From: Moringa oleifera
Taxonomy: Eukaryota > Streptophyta > Magnoliopsida > Brassicales > Moringaceae
Assembly: GCA_021397835.1 (NCBI GenBank)
Contig: JAJFZO010000234.1
Span: 1,933,001 to 1,997,000, forward strand
Reading direction: 5' to 3'
Length of the DNA stretch: 64,000 nt
Within the stretch, counting starts at the first letter, position 1. Each line of letters starts with the position of its first letter. Shown piece after piece: positions 36,660 to 49,505 of this stretch. Both the position numbers and the translations under genes were made by a program. The notes below the pieces were generated by a model. It did not search any database, was not told the origin of the DNA, and saw only the letters and a program-made list of their open reading frames with translations.

Positions 36660-37080
36660 ACACGAGGAATATTGGTAAATATATTTTGACGGAGCCTCTA
36701 ATATACTTGGGCATGACGTTTGGGCAATTCTAAAATCTTCAGAGGGACAATATTATCCATTCATGGCACATTTGAATTTTGTCTCAACCAACAATATAGC
36801 AAAATATGAAGCATGTATCATGGGGTGATGTGTAGCAATTAGTAAGAAAATAACCCATATGAGAGTGTTTGGTGATTTAGCTTTAGTGATATATCAGTTG
36901 AAAAGTGGTTGGATGGCGAGGAACGGGGAATTAGTAAAATACTATTCTTTACGAAAAGAGTGGATGAAGAATTTTTTAAAAATAACTTTTTGTCATTTGC
37001 TAAGAGAAGAAACTCAAGTGGCAGATATGTTGGCAATATTGGCAATATTGGCATTTATGTTTCAAGTGAATGATTCGTAA
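36660..37080 (+). pseudogene. Element E second (archaeal-type) RNase H
   Basis: Reads YFDGASNILGHDVWAIL, then FVSTNNIAKYEACIMG, MRVFGDLALVIYQLKSGW, CHLLREETQVADMLAILAIL. The Y-x-DG-A-S start, the NNxAxYEAxxxG block, the DLALVIYQ block and the REE-x-x-x-AD block are the hallmarks of the extra RNase H that follows RNase H in Tat-lineage gypsy elements. The middle Asp position here (GDLALV) keeps the usual D. One stop lies near 36826. Confidence 0.85.
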
Positions 37081-38385
37081 TATTGCCTTTTAAAATGAGT
37101 AATCAAGAATCACCATTATATTGTGCTATGGTTAAAGAAATTCCACAAAAGCAACCATGATATTATGATATTCAAAGACACATAAATAGCCAATAGTACC
37201 CAAACAATGCCATGTAAAATGCCAAAAAGTTATTAAGATTGGTTTCAAATTTCATTATGGATGATGAAGCTTTATGTGGAAGAAGTTTTAATCAAACCAT
37301 GCATTAATGTATGGATAAAAATGGGTTCCTTAGAATTATGAAAGAAATACATAAAGGGGTGTGCGATACCCATGCCAATGGACCAAAAATGAAAAACAAA
37401 TTATGAGAGCAGGCTACTTTCAACTAGCTATGGAACAAGATTACATCAAGTATGTAAAAAACAATGCCACGAATGTCAAACTAATGGATATAAAATACAT
37501 GCCTCGTTGTCCCCTTCACATTTGATGAACCGTCAAGGTTATTTTCTATGCGGGGTTTCGATATAATTGATCCATATCCCCAAAAGCGTCTAATAGTCAT
37601 CGATTGATTTCGATATTTATAAATTTTTTCAATAAATAACTAGAGGTTGGGTCCTATCCCCACATTATAAAAGCTATGGTGAATTGATTCCTAAAGAAAG
37701 AAGTCATCTGTAGGTATGGGACTCTAGAATGAATCATTTTAGACAATGCAACAAACTTAAACAACAAGCAGATGAAAAAAATATGCTCCTAATTCAACAT
37801 AAAACATTATAATTTAGCTTCATATAGGCCCTAGATAAACAAAGCAGTAGAGGCAGCCAATAAGAATATTAACAAGATTATTCAAAAAATGATAAAGATT
37901 TGCATGATATGCTACCTTTGGCTCTACATGCCTACAGAACTTCAGTAAGAACATCAACCAACTCCATATTTTTTAGTATATGGTATAAAAGCAGTATTAC
38001 AAATTGAAATATAAATTTCATCCTTAAGGTTCCTTATGGAAGCACAACTTGAAGAAGCTGAATGGATCAAGGTACAATATATGCAGTTAAATATGATAGA
38101 TGAAAAGAGATTAAGGTTACTTGCCATAGGTAACTCTACCAAAATAGAATGGTAAGGGCATACAATAAGAAAATGAATCACAAACAGTTTAAAGAAGGAG
38201 AATTAATGTTAAAACATATACTCCAGAATATGATAAATGCAAGGGGCAAGTGGGCACCTAACTGAAAAGGACTATATGTGGTCAAAAAGACATTCTCTAG
38301 AGGAGCTTTAATTCTAGAAGAAATAAATGGGGAAGAGTTACCAAGCTTGATGAATTCAAATGTCATCAAGAAATACTATGCATAA
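37081..38385 (+). pseudogene. Element E integrase
   Basis: Decayed zinc-binding and core text is seen from about 37380, including FDIIDPYPQKRLIVID (core start with the first catalytic Asp position) near 37558-37610. The C-terminal part near 38200-38385 ends EELPSLMNSNVIKKYYA before TAA. The '(N/D)-x-x-x-(V/L)KKYY' ending is typical of Tat-lineage pol. Confidence 0.8.
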
Positions 38386-40044
38386 AGAATGAATCCGATG
38401 AGGATAAAAAAAATAATATTTAATTAGGGATATCTAGTGCATTAATATGGTCATTTTTAAGAAGAAATGGACTAAGCTAATGTTGAATAGTAAGGGAATA
38501 AAGCTACATTTTGAACTCCTTTTTGTGTGTACCTATACTAGATATAAAAACCATTCGTTTCTACACCTCTTCATGATACACTGAATGTTATTTCTGAGAA
38601 TTCATGATTGATTATTTATTTAAAACAAATTCAACATTAGGATCAAGATGATTTCTCAAACAAAAATGGGTAATTTTCATAAATTTAAGGGAAAATGACA
38701 CCTTTTAGGAAACACAATAAAAAAAAATTAAAAAGAATGTATGGAGAATACCCCTAGTGTGAAAATCTCAAATCATATATTTGACTTGACATTTTAAAAA
38801 CTCACTAATCATATATTCAAGGAAGGATGTTAGAAGTCGAAAGGATTTGTTATTCCTTTAAAAACACAAGAAAAGAAAAAATGATGAGAAACAACTTTGA
38901 TTGATAAGCTATATTTTTTATGACCAAGCAAAATAAACTAAAAATATCAAAAAACCAAAAACATACTTTCAATACTAAACATCAAAGTGAATCCAGAGGA
39001 GATGTAAATTCTTTTTATCGTCAAACATTGAAGAAGATTCCAATAAAGGGAAAAATATTCTCAATGTTGGATGTTGAAGCAGATTTTGGCATGAAGTAAA
39101 TTGTTGTTTAAATTTTGACATCGAAGGGGATTCCAAAAAAAGAAAACATTCTTAAAGTTTTAAAACTTTTTTTTTACAACGTCAAATGTCGAGGTTGATT
39201 TCAATAAAAGACAATATTCATTGGGTATGTCGAGGAAGAATTCTAATAGTCAAATCGTTGTACATCAAGGACAATTTAGATGGAAGATATGACATTTCAA
39301 AATTTTAAAATTTTACATTACAACAACGAATGTCAAAGATGATTCTGACAAGAGATAAAATTCATTAGGCATGTTAAGGAAGAGTTCCAATAACCAAATC
39401 ATTAAATATCAAGGATGATTCCAACAGAATATGAGATCTTTTCAAATAATTCCACATATCGAACATCGAGGATGATTTTAATGAAAGATAAAGATCTTAT
39501 ATCATGAAATATTGAGAAAAAATTTCAATAAAAGATGATAGTCGTCCAATTATCAAGTAAGAATTTTGTTAATAAATGATAAAATTTAGATTTTACTTAT
39601 CATTGGAAGGCGAGGAAGAATTTCGTTAATAAATGATAAAATTTAGATTTTACTTAACATTGAAGGCGAGGAAGAATTTCATCATGAGATGAAAGTAAAG
39701 ATCATTCGTTTAAAGTTGAGAAAGAATTCCAATATAAGACTCTTGAACTAAGAAATTTTCAATGATAAGTGATGTGTTTATCATTAAAAGACGAGGAAAA
39801 ATTCCACCTTGCAAGATAAATAATTGCTATCAAACTAGTTGCATAAAGCAAACTTTATTTTTTTATTAATCTCTTGTATAATTTTATCAAAAAAAAAAAA
39901 AAGGAATAAAGAGAAAAAATTAGAAAAGAAAAAGGAAAGAATGCTTACGAGAAAATCTTTGAAAAAAAATCTCTAAGAGAAGGTACAAAAGCCATATGGA
40001 CAAACTTTATCATCTTTTAGTCTTCATTTTATTTTCAATTTTTG
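38386..40044 (+). repeat. Element E 3' UTR with minisatellite arrays
   Basis: No coding text. From about 38990 to 39830 it is built from diverged tandem units around (a)tcgaggatgattccaataa(a)agat and gaggaagaatttc. The clearest is a ~65-bp doublet at 39545-39675 containing aaatgataaaatttagattt. Tandem arrays at this position are characteristic of Ogre-like elements. Confidence 0.75.
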
Positions 40045-40066
40045 AAAATAAATAAAGAAGGGCAAC
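40045..40066 (+). other. Element E polypurine tract
   Basis: A purine-rich run (gaaaataaataaagaaggg, then caac) lies directly before the 3' LTR start TGTCGATACC. This is the plus-strand priming site expected there. Confidence 0.7.
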
Positions 40067-40353
40067 TGTCGATACCTAAATTTGCCCTCATTAAATATTT
40101 AAAGCAAAAGTACCACTATCACTCTGCAGTTTGAAGATCAACAACATCACTTTTAGGAAGACTACGGAAAAAAGTGCTAATAACTCATCAGAAAATGTGT
40201 TTTTAAGAGAAAATCAAGTAGATGACCTTATAAATGAAAAAAGTAGAGTGTCGAGGATCCAAGAAGACCCTTATTTGAAGTCTTCTCAGAATCCTCCACA
40301 CTCTTCTTCCAAGCTTAAAAGAATCTCTTTGAATACAGTGTTTTTAAGTTTAG
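40067..40353 (+). repeat. Element E 3' LTR, first part
   Basis: Matches 23206-23492 of the 5' LTR (starts TGTCGATACCTAAATTTGCC; shared agaagacccttattt and aagcttaaaagaatct). Homology stops at about 40350 and resumes at 51991 with the next base of the LTR, so element D sits in this LTR. Confidence 0.85.
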
Positions 40354-41600
40354 TTATCATAATAGGACTTAATAGTAAAGCTGAACACTCTATCTCCCAA
40401 AGTGAAAAATGAGTGAACTTGTCTTTTTTTTTTTTTTTTTAGTTTGGTTAAAAGATGATAAATCTTGACATTCATTTTCACTGACTTTTTAATGAAAATC
40501 AAGAGAAATAGGAGTCACTAACCATCTCAAATCCCTTTTTCATGAAAAAAAACCAAAGGAAGGAAAAGAAAAAGTTTTAGCATTGGTCAAACTTCACTAA
40601 AAAGAACTAGGTCTACGAGTCAGTTATGTCTGAGGAAGGATTAGTACCCTCACAACCTTCAAAATTAGTATTAGTTAAAAGAAAAAAGTATTTTATCAGG
40701 TGATGAAAAAGATTTGAATTTGATTTCCATACAAAGCAGCACATAATTATAGAGAAAAAACCTTTTTTGAAGAAAGCATGAATGATAAAAACTAAGTTTT
40801 CAAAACCATTTTATTTAAAACCCTAAAGGTTAGCTTTTACAAAACCTTTGAGTCTTGAAAGAGATGCAAAGAAAGAATCTTGTTTCTTGAAATCATTAAA
40901 GAGCATTCAAGATGATGCATTTTGGGTGAGCATCAAAGAGAGGCACTTAGTCCAACTTCATCTTCTTAAGATAAAATGATTTTATTTAGAACTCTATGTG
41001 AAGAAAGACTCCTAAGTACACATCATTTTGAAATTCATTTTATGCGGAAAGGATGGGCACATGATGTAGAAATGATAAAGAAAATGAGCTTATTACAATA
41101 AAAAAAACATTAGTACAAGCAAGAGAATTGAAAGAAACCATAAAGAGTATCAAGAAAGCATGAAAAGGATATCAAGATTTCATATATAACTGAATTGGTT
41201 GCAAGGAGAAAACTATAAGATAACTAGGTTTACTTGATAGCATAATACAGGAACCCCCTATAGCTTTTCAAGGAAAGAAAACTCTCATACACTCTCGAAC
41301 TATACTATTAAAGTCACCGAAAAAATGAAAATGTTTTACGTTCAAAGAAAGAAAGCTATTCTCTTAGAAAAATTTTCTCTAAAAACTCTCTCTCTAACAA
41401 GGCTTCTTTAAAGTGTCAAAAAGTGTTTAAAAACTAGTCTAAAAAATTTTGTCTCTCTAAAAATCGTCCTAAAAGACTAAGTCCTTTCTCTTATAGATTG
41501 AAGGGATATTTATAGGTATGGCCTCAGAAAAGATGATGAGCGCATACTAGTGATTTATGATGAGCAGATGCATGGTTCTTATATCATATGTATTTTTCTT
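40354..41600 (-). repeat. Element D 3' LTR: R/U5 and promoter region
   Basis: Read on the minus strand it has a TATA box (41507-41515), leader text with ctctct runs, then gggtactaatccttcc (about 40645), then gttagtgactcc (about 40525). This is the same promoter-to-LTR-end order as in element E. It is homologous to 49505-50357 (for example aagagcattcaagatgatgc near 40900 against aagagcattcaaaatgatgc near 49890). A poly-T of 18 or more lies at 40422. Confidence 0.8.
41507..41515 (-). promoter_or_regulatory. TATA box of element D LTR
   Basis: On the minus strand the text is cctataaatatccc, about 1.15 kb from the LTR end and oriented to transcribe leftwards. Confidence 0.6.
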
Positions 41601-42719
41601 GAATTTGAAATCTTCTAGGTAGCCTTTGAATATCCACCAACTTTCCTAAAATAAATTTATCCTATGTCATACTATTCATCTGAATGACTTGGGTTAGATC
41701 AAGATCTTTCAAGGTCAAAAGTTTCTCGAGGTTGGGATCTTGACATCATGAACATCCTTATGAGTGATCAGAGATTTGCCCAAATCAAGAAAAACATAGA
41801 TCGGGATGAATGCAGGTCAAGAAAATCATGCCTCTAATGCTTAGTTAGTTTTCCATTAATTTATTTTAAAAAATCTCTTCTCACGCATTTATTATTTAGG
41901 TGCTAGCTCATGATTTTCCCTATGACCTAGGGATGCAAAAAAAGCTCATGTTTTGCAAGTGTGTTACCCTTTAGTTTTCCTAACGAATGATTACCACATT
42001 TAAGAGGTTTTCAAAAAATCTTATCTTTATTGACTTTACTTTCGCAAAGCCTTTATATCCTCTCTTAGCAAACTTGGAGTTTTCCGTTTTTGTCATTGAA
42101 GTTCATCATCTTAGGTGAGTCTTTCACTTCATTTCTTTCTTTTCAGAATTAAAAAAATGACTAAGAACCTAGGGCCTTATTCTCACACTTTTGAGGATCT
42201 AGAATGTGTTAAGAGTAATTTCCACATTTTTAGATTTGTCAAGCTCGAAATCCCTTTTCCCTTTGACTGGTCATGGACCCATCATGAAGGCTAGGTTAGG
42301 AGTACTTTTCCACATGATGTGTTTCAAAAAATCACATGATGGTTCTATACTAAAGTACAAGCCCTACTCACCTCTGGATGCCTTTCATACGACATGATAG
42401 ATCCCTTTAGTTGCCTACAATGTCAATCTTCATGATTTCCATATGTTTTCTTTTCAAAACACGTGTAATAGTTTTTATACCATGGTATAAGTCATATTCG
42501 CCCCTAGATGCCTTCCTTATGACGCGATGGACATGCATCTCTAATTTCTTAAGATGTCAATTTTTGTCGAAATTTTTTTCTTCACACATGACATGAGTTA
42601 GATTTGGAAGCCAATGTAAGATCTAAGCCAGTCACATTAAATAGTACTCATTGTTAGGTTTAAGGCAATCATGTTCGAGCTTTAACTGGTACTCAGTTAT
42701 GAAGTTTAAGCCAGTCACA
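41601..42719 (-). other. Element D U3 region, no gene recognised
   Basis: LTR-type non-coding DNA. A 150-bp duplicated phrase is visible (tacaagccctactcacctct near 42357 and aagtcatattcgcccctaga near 42489, each followed by tgcctt and a catgatagat/cgatggac segment). Confidence 0.4.
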
Positions 42720-43390
42720 TTTGAGCTTACACTAATTGCCTAATGTGAAGTAAAAAATTAGTCATACCTAAGGTGGTAATGCTTGATGAGAGGTAGGAAA
42801 TCAATCTCATTGAAGATGGTAGTGCTTGATGTGAGGTCAAAAATCCATCACCCTTAAGGCAGTAGTGCTCGTTGTGAGATAGAAAACCAATGATGCCTAA
42901 GGTATAATTAAAACCTAAAGAAAGGTAGGAAACTAGTCTCATTTAGGCTAAGTGCCCATGTAAGGTAGAAACCAATTACACCTAAGATGCTAGTGCTCGA
43001 TGTGAGGTTAAAAACTAGTCACTCCTAAGGCATAATTAGAACTTGATGAGAGGTAAGAAACTAGTCTCACCTAAGCTGAGTGCCTAATATGAGGTAAAAA
43101 ACTTGTCACATCTGAGGTGGTAGTGCTTAACGTGTAGTAAGAAACCAATCATGTTGAAAGCATAATTGGAACCCGATGAGAGATAAAAAACTAGTCTCAT
43201 CTGAGTTGACTCCCCGATGTGAGGTAGAAAACCAGTCACAGTTAAGGTGATAGTGCCTCACGTGAGGTAGGAAACCAGTCAAGCCTGAGATATAATTAGA
43301 ATCTGATGAGTGGTAGGAAACCAGTCTCATTTAAGTTGAGTACCCATTGTGAGGTAAGAAATTAGACACACCTAAGGCAATAATTCCATT
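42720..43390 (-). repeat. Tandem array with ~130-bp higher-order period
   Basis: Subunits of about 43-46 bp of the form gatg(t/a)gaggtaggaaaccagtc(a/t)c recur about fifteen times. The landmark (c/t)ataatta(g/a)aac recurs near 42903, 43029, 43161 and 43291, giving a period of 126-132 bp made of three subunits. The array lies between pol and the promoter of the minus-strand element D, in its 3' UTR or U3. Confidence 0.85.
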
Positions 43391-44141
43391 TTAATTTTAG
43401 TAACTGAATCGATTTCGAAGCAAAGCCTAATCTCAGAGTCATTATCAGGATACTTCTCATTCTTTATTTTCCTCTAAGTTTCATCAAGATATGTTTGTAT
43501 TTTTGTTTGACATTTTTCATTAGTAAATGTTAAATGCAATGTGTGTATGCATGTATGAATGCTATGTACAATCTAAGTTAATAAATTTTATTTTTCGATA
43601 TTAATCTTCTTTTGACAAGTTATCCAATCATCCATAATCCAATCTTTAACCTTTTACTTTTACTGTCCTTTTCATCATCTTGATGATCAGTCAAACTTTC
43701 TGTGAGAAGGAATGATTTATTCAAGTAGCATAAGTGAGAATGTTTCTCATGGCTAATACTCATTGGATCGCAGCCCCCTCACTCTTTTATGTATCACTCG
43801 GTGGTTCCCTTTGTTATGTCTTTTCCCTAGTTTTGATTATCATTTCTCATTTCCTTTCATCACTACCTGGTTTTCTAAGATGCAGTTGGATATGCTCTTT
43901 GATCCCTTGGGTATGGAATGCAAACAATACACCTTAGCAGCAAGGAAAATGAAGATATAAGGGAAAATAACACCCAAATGGCTTTGAATATGATTGTCCA
44001 AAGAATTGTATGATAAAGGTGTAATGATCATAGGTTATTTTTGGTAATGTCCAATCAACCTAGTTACACAAGTTTAAGCTTAGATGGATCATTTTAAGGA
44101 AGAGAAAGTGTTTCGAACTCTTTTTTTAGTCATAAAAGTTT
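43391..44141 (-). other. Element D 3' UTR / U3 start
   Basis: Non-coding stretch between the tandem array and the end of the minus-strand pol. The LTR start could not be placed here: no TGTAGATACC-like text is visible on the minus strand. Confidence 0.4.
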
Positions 44142-46969
44142 TTAGGTGTAATATTTCTTCACCACATCAAAATTGAAAGGATATGGTAGCTCTTGTACAT
44201 CCATCTCTACAAGATTAAGTGCTCCACTTGAGAAAGTTTTTTTCACCATGTAGGGACATTCCCAATTGGGTACTCATTTTCCCTTGAGATCAATGACATT
44301 GTTTGGGATCCTTTTTAACACCATGTAACTTTTTTTAAAATTCTTAAGGTGTACCTTTTTGTTGTATGCTCTTTTCATTCTTTTTTACCACATTTGGCCA
44401 TGGCATAAGGCCTTCAACTGTTTCTCATCACTTAAATTAATTTGGTCATATATGGCCCAAATACACTCATTCCCTTAAGTTTACTTCTTTTGAAACTCTA
44501 GGGGATGGTGTTTCAAGCTCCATTGGTAAGATAGCCTTTATGCCATAGACTAAGGCATAGGAAGTTTCCCTAGTGGATGTTTTGACCAATGTACAGTATG
44601 CTTATCATGTCAATGGAAGGATATCATATCAATCTTGATATATAGTTGTTATCTTACGTATGATCTGTTTGATATTTTTATTTGTTACCTCGATTGCTTC
44701 ATTCATCTGTGGTCGATGTGTGACAAAATTATGATGATGGATCTTAAATTGTTTGCATAATTCCTCCATTACTTTATTTAGATTTTTGGTATTATTTGAA
44801 ATGATTCTTTCCGATGGATCATATCGATAAATAATCTCCTTCTTAAGGAAATTTATCACTACTGACTTTGTTACTTGGGTGAAAGATCGTACTTCAACCC
44901 ATTCAGTGAATTAATCAATGAACACCAAGATAAATCTATACCCATTTAAAGCCTTTGGGGTAATTGGACCAATCACATCAAAGTCCTATATAGAAAATGG
45001 CCACGAAACAATCATCACGTGTAAATTTGGATGTGGGACATGGATCTTATTTGCATATATTTTGCACTTATGGCACTTTCAAACATATTGTTTGTAGTCT
45101 TTTTCCATGATAAGCCAATAATATCCTACTCGAATTATTTCTCTTGCTAGCATTGGGCTACTTGCATGTGTTCCATAAATTCCTTCATGTACTTTTTTTT
45201 AAGACCTCCTAAGCTTCTTTAATGTTTAAACATCTTAAGAGTGTTTGACCAAAGTTTCTTTTATACAGTATCTCTCTATTAGTTAGATAATTTGCCACTA
45301 ATCTTCTCAATATTTTCTTATCATTTTCTGTTACTTTTTTTTTTTTGTGGATATTGCTATTACTTGAGGAATTTTTGGATACCATAATACCATGACTTTT
45401 CATCTTTTTCTTTTTCAAGTGCAGTATTGTGTGCTCGGACTTTATATATGCTCATTTTGATAAGTGTAATATTTTCAAGGTCACTTATTTGAAACATTGC
45501 TATCAAGGTAGCCAAGATGTCTACCGTTTGATTTTCTTCTTTAAAGAGGTACTAAAAATGTATATCTTGAAAGTTGGTAAGCAAATCCTGTACCATTCAT
45601 AATACTTCTAAAGCTAAGGATTTGTCACCAACCTTCACCTTTTAATTAATAAATGACCAAGGCAAAGTCTTCATAGAGTGTGAATTGTTTAATATTTTTA
45701 TCAACTACAACCATTAAGCCCATTTCACATGCCTTATATTCTGCCACGTTATTGGTACAATTGAAGTCTAGCCTTCCGATGAAGGGACAATAATGTCTTT
45801 TTAGGGATTTTAATAATGCCTTTATGCTGTGCCCTAATGTCTTGGAGGCTTCATTGAAATACATAGTCAATTTGAGTGTATCACTATTGACCAAATCAGC
45901 TTGGCTCAATAGACCCTCATTAAGGAATTCAAACTTAACAACAAGATAATCATTAGTAGCTCTTTCAAGTAAAAATTCAACCAAGGTACTCCCTTTTATA
46001 GTCTTTGTGGACCATAAATGATGTTCAGACAAAAGTACTTGCCATCTTATGGGTCCACGAGAAAGTGATGGTTTTTTCATCAAATGTTTTATGGGATTAA
46101 GTTTTGCTATGACCTAAACAGTATGGCTGAGCAAATATTGTCTTAGTCTGTAAGTGACCCACGCTAAAGCATAATATATTTGTTTTTATTGATGACTATC
46201 TACATTCATAATCTATGAACTTCTTGTCGAGATAATAAATGGCATGTTATCTTTTCCAAATTTCGTTAACTTATCCCAATACGTAGCCTAACAATCTCTT
46301 AATCTCTTAATCTATGAACTTGAAGCTGCATTTATTTGGATTTAAAAGAGCTTGTATTGCTTGAGTTTTCGAAATAATCTTTTAAGGTCATTCGTATGAT
46401 CCTTATCTTTCTTAGATTTGGTAATCATATGATCCACATAAACTTCCATAGCTTTATCTATCAGATCATGAAATAAAGTTACCATTACCCTATGATATAC
46501 TGTCCCAACGTCTTTAAGCCAAGAGGCATTATTCAATAGCAGAAGGTTCCCTACATAGTCACAAAACTGTTTTTTTTAATATTTTCTAGTGCCATGAGTA
46601 TTTGATTATAACTAGAATAACATCTATAAAAGTAAATGAGTATTTTGCTATGTTATTAACTAGTGTATCTATATGTAGAACCAAAAAATTATCCTTAGGA
46701 CTTCCTTTATTTAAGTCTCTATAGTCCATATAAATTGGAACTCATTCATCCTTTTTGGGTACTAAAACTATATTTGTTACCCGCTTTGGATATTCAGAAA
46801 CCACAATAAACGTTGTTTCTCAAAGTTTGTGCACTCCTTAATTTTCAAGAGTATTTATGGTTTCATTCTCCTTAGTTTTTATTGAACTAAGGGATGTTCT
46901 GGCTTGAGTGGTAATTTATGTTCCACTAAATTCTTATTTAGGCCTAACATATCTTTATAAAATCAAAAA
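44142..46969 (-). pseudogene. Element D pol (RT, RNase H, aRNase H, integrase)
   Basis: Minus strand. RT starts near 46969 (FYKDMLGLNKNLVEHKLPL, RRMKP, NIVLVPKKDE, YMDYRDLNKGSPKDNFLV). The palm block at 46342-46536 reads VYVDHMITKS, so the second catalytic Asp is His. The second RNase H lies at 45646-46083 (RLDFNCTNNVAEYKACEMGL). Integrase covers 44600-45420 (zinc-finger leader LRRLVANYLTNREILYKRNF, core C-terminus NFVTHRPQMNEAIEVTNK). The C-terminus VVKKYYT is followed by TAA at 44142-44144. Better preserved than element E's pol but still broken. Confidence 0.85.
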
Positions 46970-49505
46970 AGAAATGCAAAATCTTTTCGAAGAAGAGTTT
47001 GTCGTGGTTTCTAAATATGTAATGTGGGTAGCAAATATAGTCTTAGTGCTTAAAAAAGACGGACAAATTTGAATCTATGTGGACTAGAAAGACTTAAGCA
47101 AAGTAAGTCTTGAGGATAAATTTTCGCTATCACATATAGACACACTAGTTGACAACACAACTAAGTACTCCTTGTTCTTTTTCATAGACGTCTATTCTAG
47201 CTACAATTATATACTCATGGCAGTAGAAGATATGGAAAGAACCACCTTCATGACCATGTGGAGAACATTCTACTATTAAGTAATGTCTTTTGGCTTGAAG
47301 AACGTTGAGGTAACATATCAGGGGGTAATGGTGACTCTATTTCATGACCTTATGCATAAATATATGGAAGTATATATGGATGATATGATAGCCTAATCTG
47401 AAAAAGATGAACACCATATAAATGACCTTAAAAAGCTATTCAAAAGAGTCAAGCAATACTAGCTCTAGTTGAATCCAAATAAATGCACCTTCAGAGTCAA
47501 ATTTGAAAAACTGTTGGGTTTTGTAGTCAGTGAGTGAGCTATTGAGGTTGATCCCAACAAGTTTCAAGAAATGAAAGAGCTTGCCTTACTAAGGACTGTA
47601 AAAAAGGTGAGAGGTTTCTTAAGATGCCTTAACTACATGTCTAGATTCATATATCAACTGACGAACATATGTGACTCTGTTTTTACTTTATTAAAAAAGT
47701 GTGATTCCGAGAGGTGTAACATAGAGTTCAAATGGCCTTTGATAAGATAGAAGAATATCTATCACATCCATCAGTATTGATGCCCCCAATTCTAAAGAAA
47801 CCATAGGCATTGCATCTATCCATGTATGAGAGATCGTGGGGCTGAGTATTGGCATAGGTCGATGACATCGAGAAGAAAAAATAGGTCATGTATTATCTCA
47901 GCAAGAAATTCTCGAATTATGAATGTAAATACTCATCAATCGAAATAATATACTGCACTCTGACATGGGCTACTCATAGCTAAGCTAGACCCCATAAAAT
48001 ATGTGATGAAAAAAATCACTTTCGGATAAATGGCAAGTACTTTTGAAAAAATATGATCTCATTTATATTTCATTAAAGTTTGTAAAAAGGGGTGCCTTAG
48101 CCAAATTCTTAGCTGAAAGAGCTAATAATGATTATCTCCTTGTTAAGTTTGAATTTTTTGATGAAAGCTTACTAGACAGGTTAACTTGATCAACAAATAG
48201 ACACCTGGATAGATCATGTATTTTGATGGAACCTCCAATGCATTGGGACACAACATAGGGGCACTATTAAAATCCCCAAAGGAAAATTATTATCCCTTCA
48301 CTGCAAGGGTAGACTTCAATTCGACCAACAACATAGCTAAATATGAGGCATGTGTAATGGGCTTGAAAGCTGCAATTGATAAAATTATCAAATAACTTAG
48401 GGTCTATGGAGATTCTACATTGATCATTTATCAACTGAAAGGTGAATAGTTGGTAAGAAATCTTGACCTTTAGAATTACTATGAATTCACACAAGAGTTG
48501 TTAACAAACTTTCAAGATGTACATTTTTAGTGTGTCCTTAAAGAAGAAAATCAAATGACAGATGCCTTGGCAACTTTAACTGTAATGTTTCAAATAAGTG
48601 ACCCTGAATATGGTACACAATTAAAACAAGCATCCGTTGGGTTCTTCCATATTATGCTGCACTTGAAAAAGAAAAAGATGGAAAATCTTAGTATTATGAT
48701 ATTCAAAAATTCCTTAAAGAACGACTTTACCAAGAAAAAATAAAAAATGATAAGAAAATATTACGAAAATTAGCGATAAATTATTTAACTGATGGAGAGA
48801 TATTATATAAAAAAAATTTTGATCAAACACTCTTAAGATGTTTAGACATTAAAGAAGTTTAGGAGATCTTAAAAGAATCTATGAAGGGAACTACGAAACA
48901 CATGCAAGTAACCCTATGCTAACAAGATAAATAATTCGAGTGGGATCTTATTGGTTCACTATAGAAAAAGTCTACATACAATATATTCGAAAGTGTCATG
49001 AGTGTCAGATATATGCAATTAAGATCAATGTCCCATTTCTTCAACATTTTTCATATGAGGTTTCGATGTTATTGGTCCAATTATCCTGAAAGCTTCAAAT
49101 GGGCATAGATTCATCTTAGTGTTCATTGATTACTGCACCAAATGGGTTAAAGCATGATCTTTCACCCAAGTAACCAAGTCAGTGGTAATAATTTTCTTAA
49201 AATGGAAATAATCTACTAGTATGGTCCTCTAGAAAGAATTATTTTGGATAATATCAAGAATCTAAATCACATAGCAATGCAAGAAGTATGTAAGACATTT
49301 AAGATCCGTCATCATAATTTTTCCACATATCAATCGCAGATGAATGGGGTAGTTGAGGTAGGAAACAAAAATATCAAACGAATCATATGAAAAATGACAA
49401 CTAGATATTCTGGGTTCTATCTCGAATGGAATAGCCAAGCTATCATGACAAGGCCTAGCAATGAAGATAAGCACTCCATTTTTTGATATTTTTTATGGTA
49501 TGAAT
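46940..49505 (+). pseudogene. Inverted second copy of element D pol
   Basis: Plus strand, starting head to head with the minus copy. RT reads EFVVVSKYVMWVANIVLVLK, SLSHIDTLVDNTTKYSLFFF and MEVYMDDMIA (the YMDD is intact). Connection text is VRGFLRCLNYMSRFIYQL, and the second RNase H reads YFDGTSNALGHNIGALLKSP and FNSTNNIAKYEACVMGL. Integrase reads FDVIGPIILKASNGHRFILV and ends abruptly near 49500 where LTR sequence in the opposite orientation begins. Stops are scattered. Confidence 0.85.

Noticed and set aside
42206..42596. Two short plus-strand frames (63 and 61 residues) as an antisense gene of element D
   Set aside because: No resemblance to the gag-like antisense ORF and a local sequence duplication explains their similarity.
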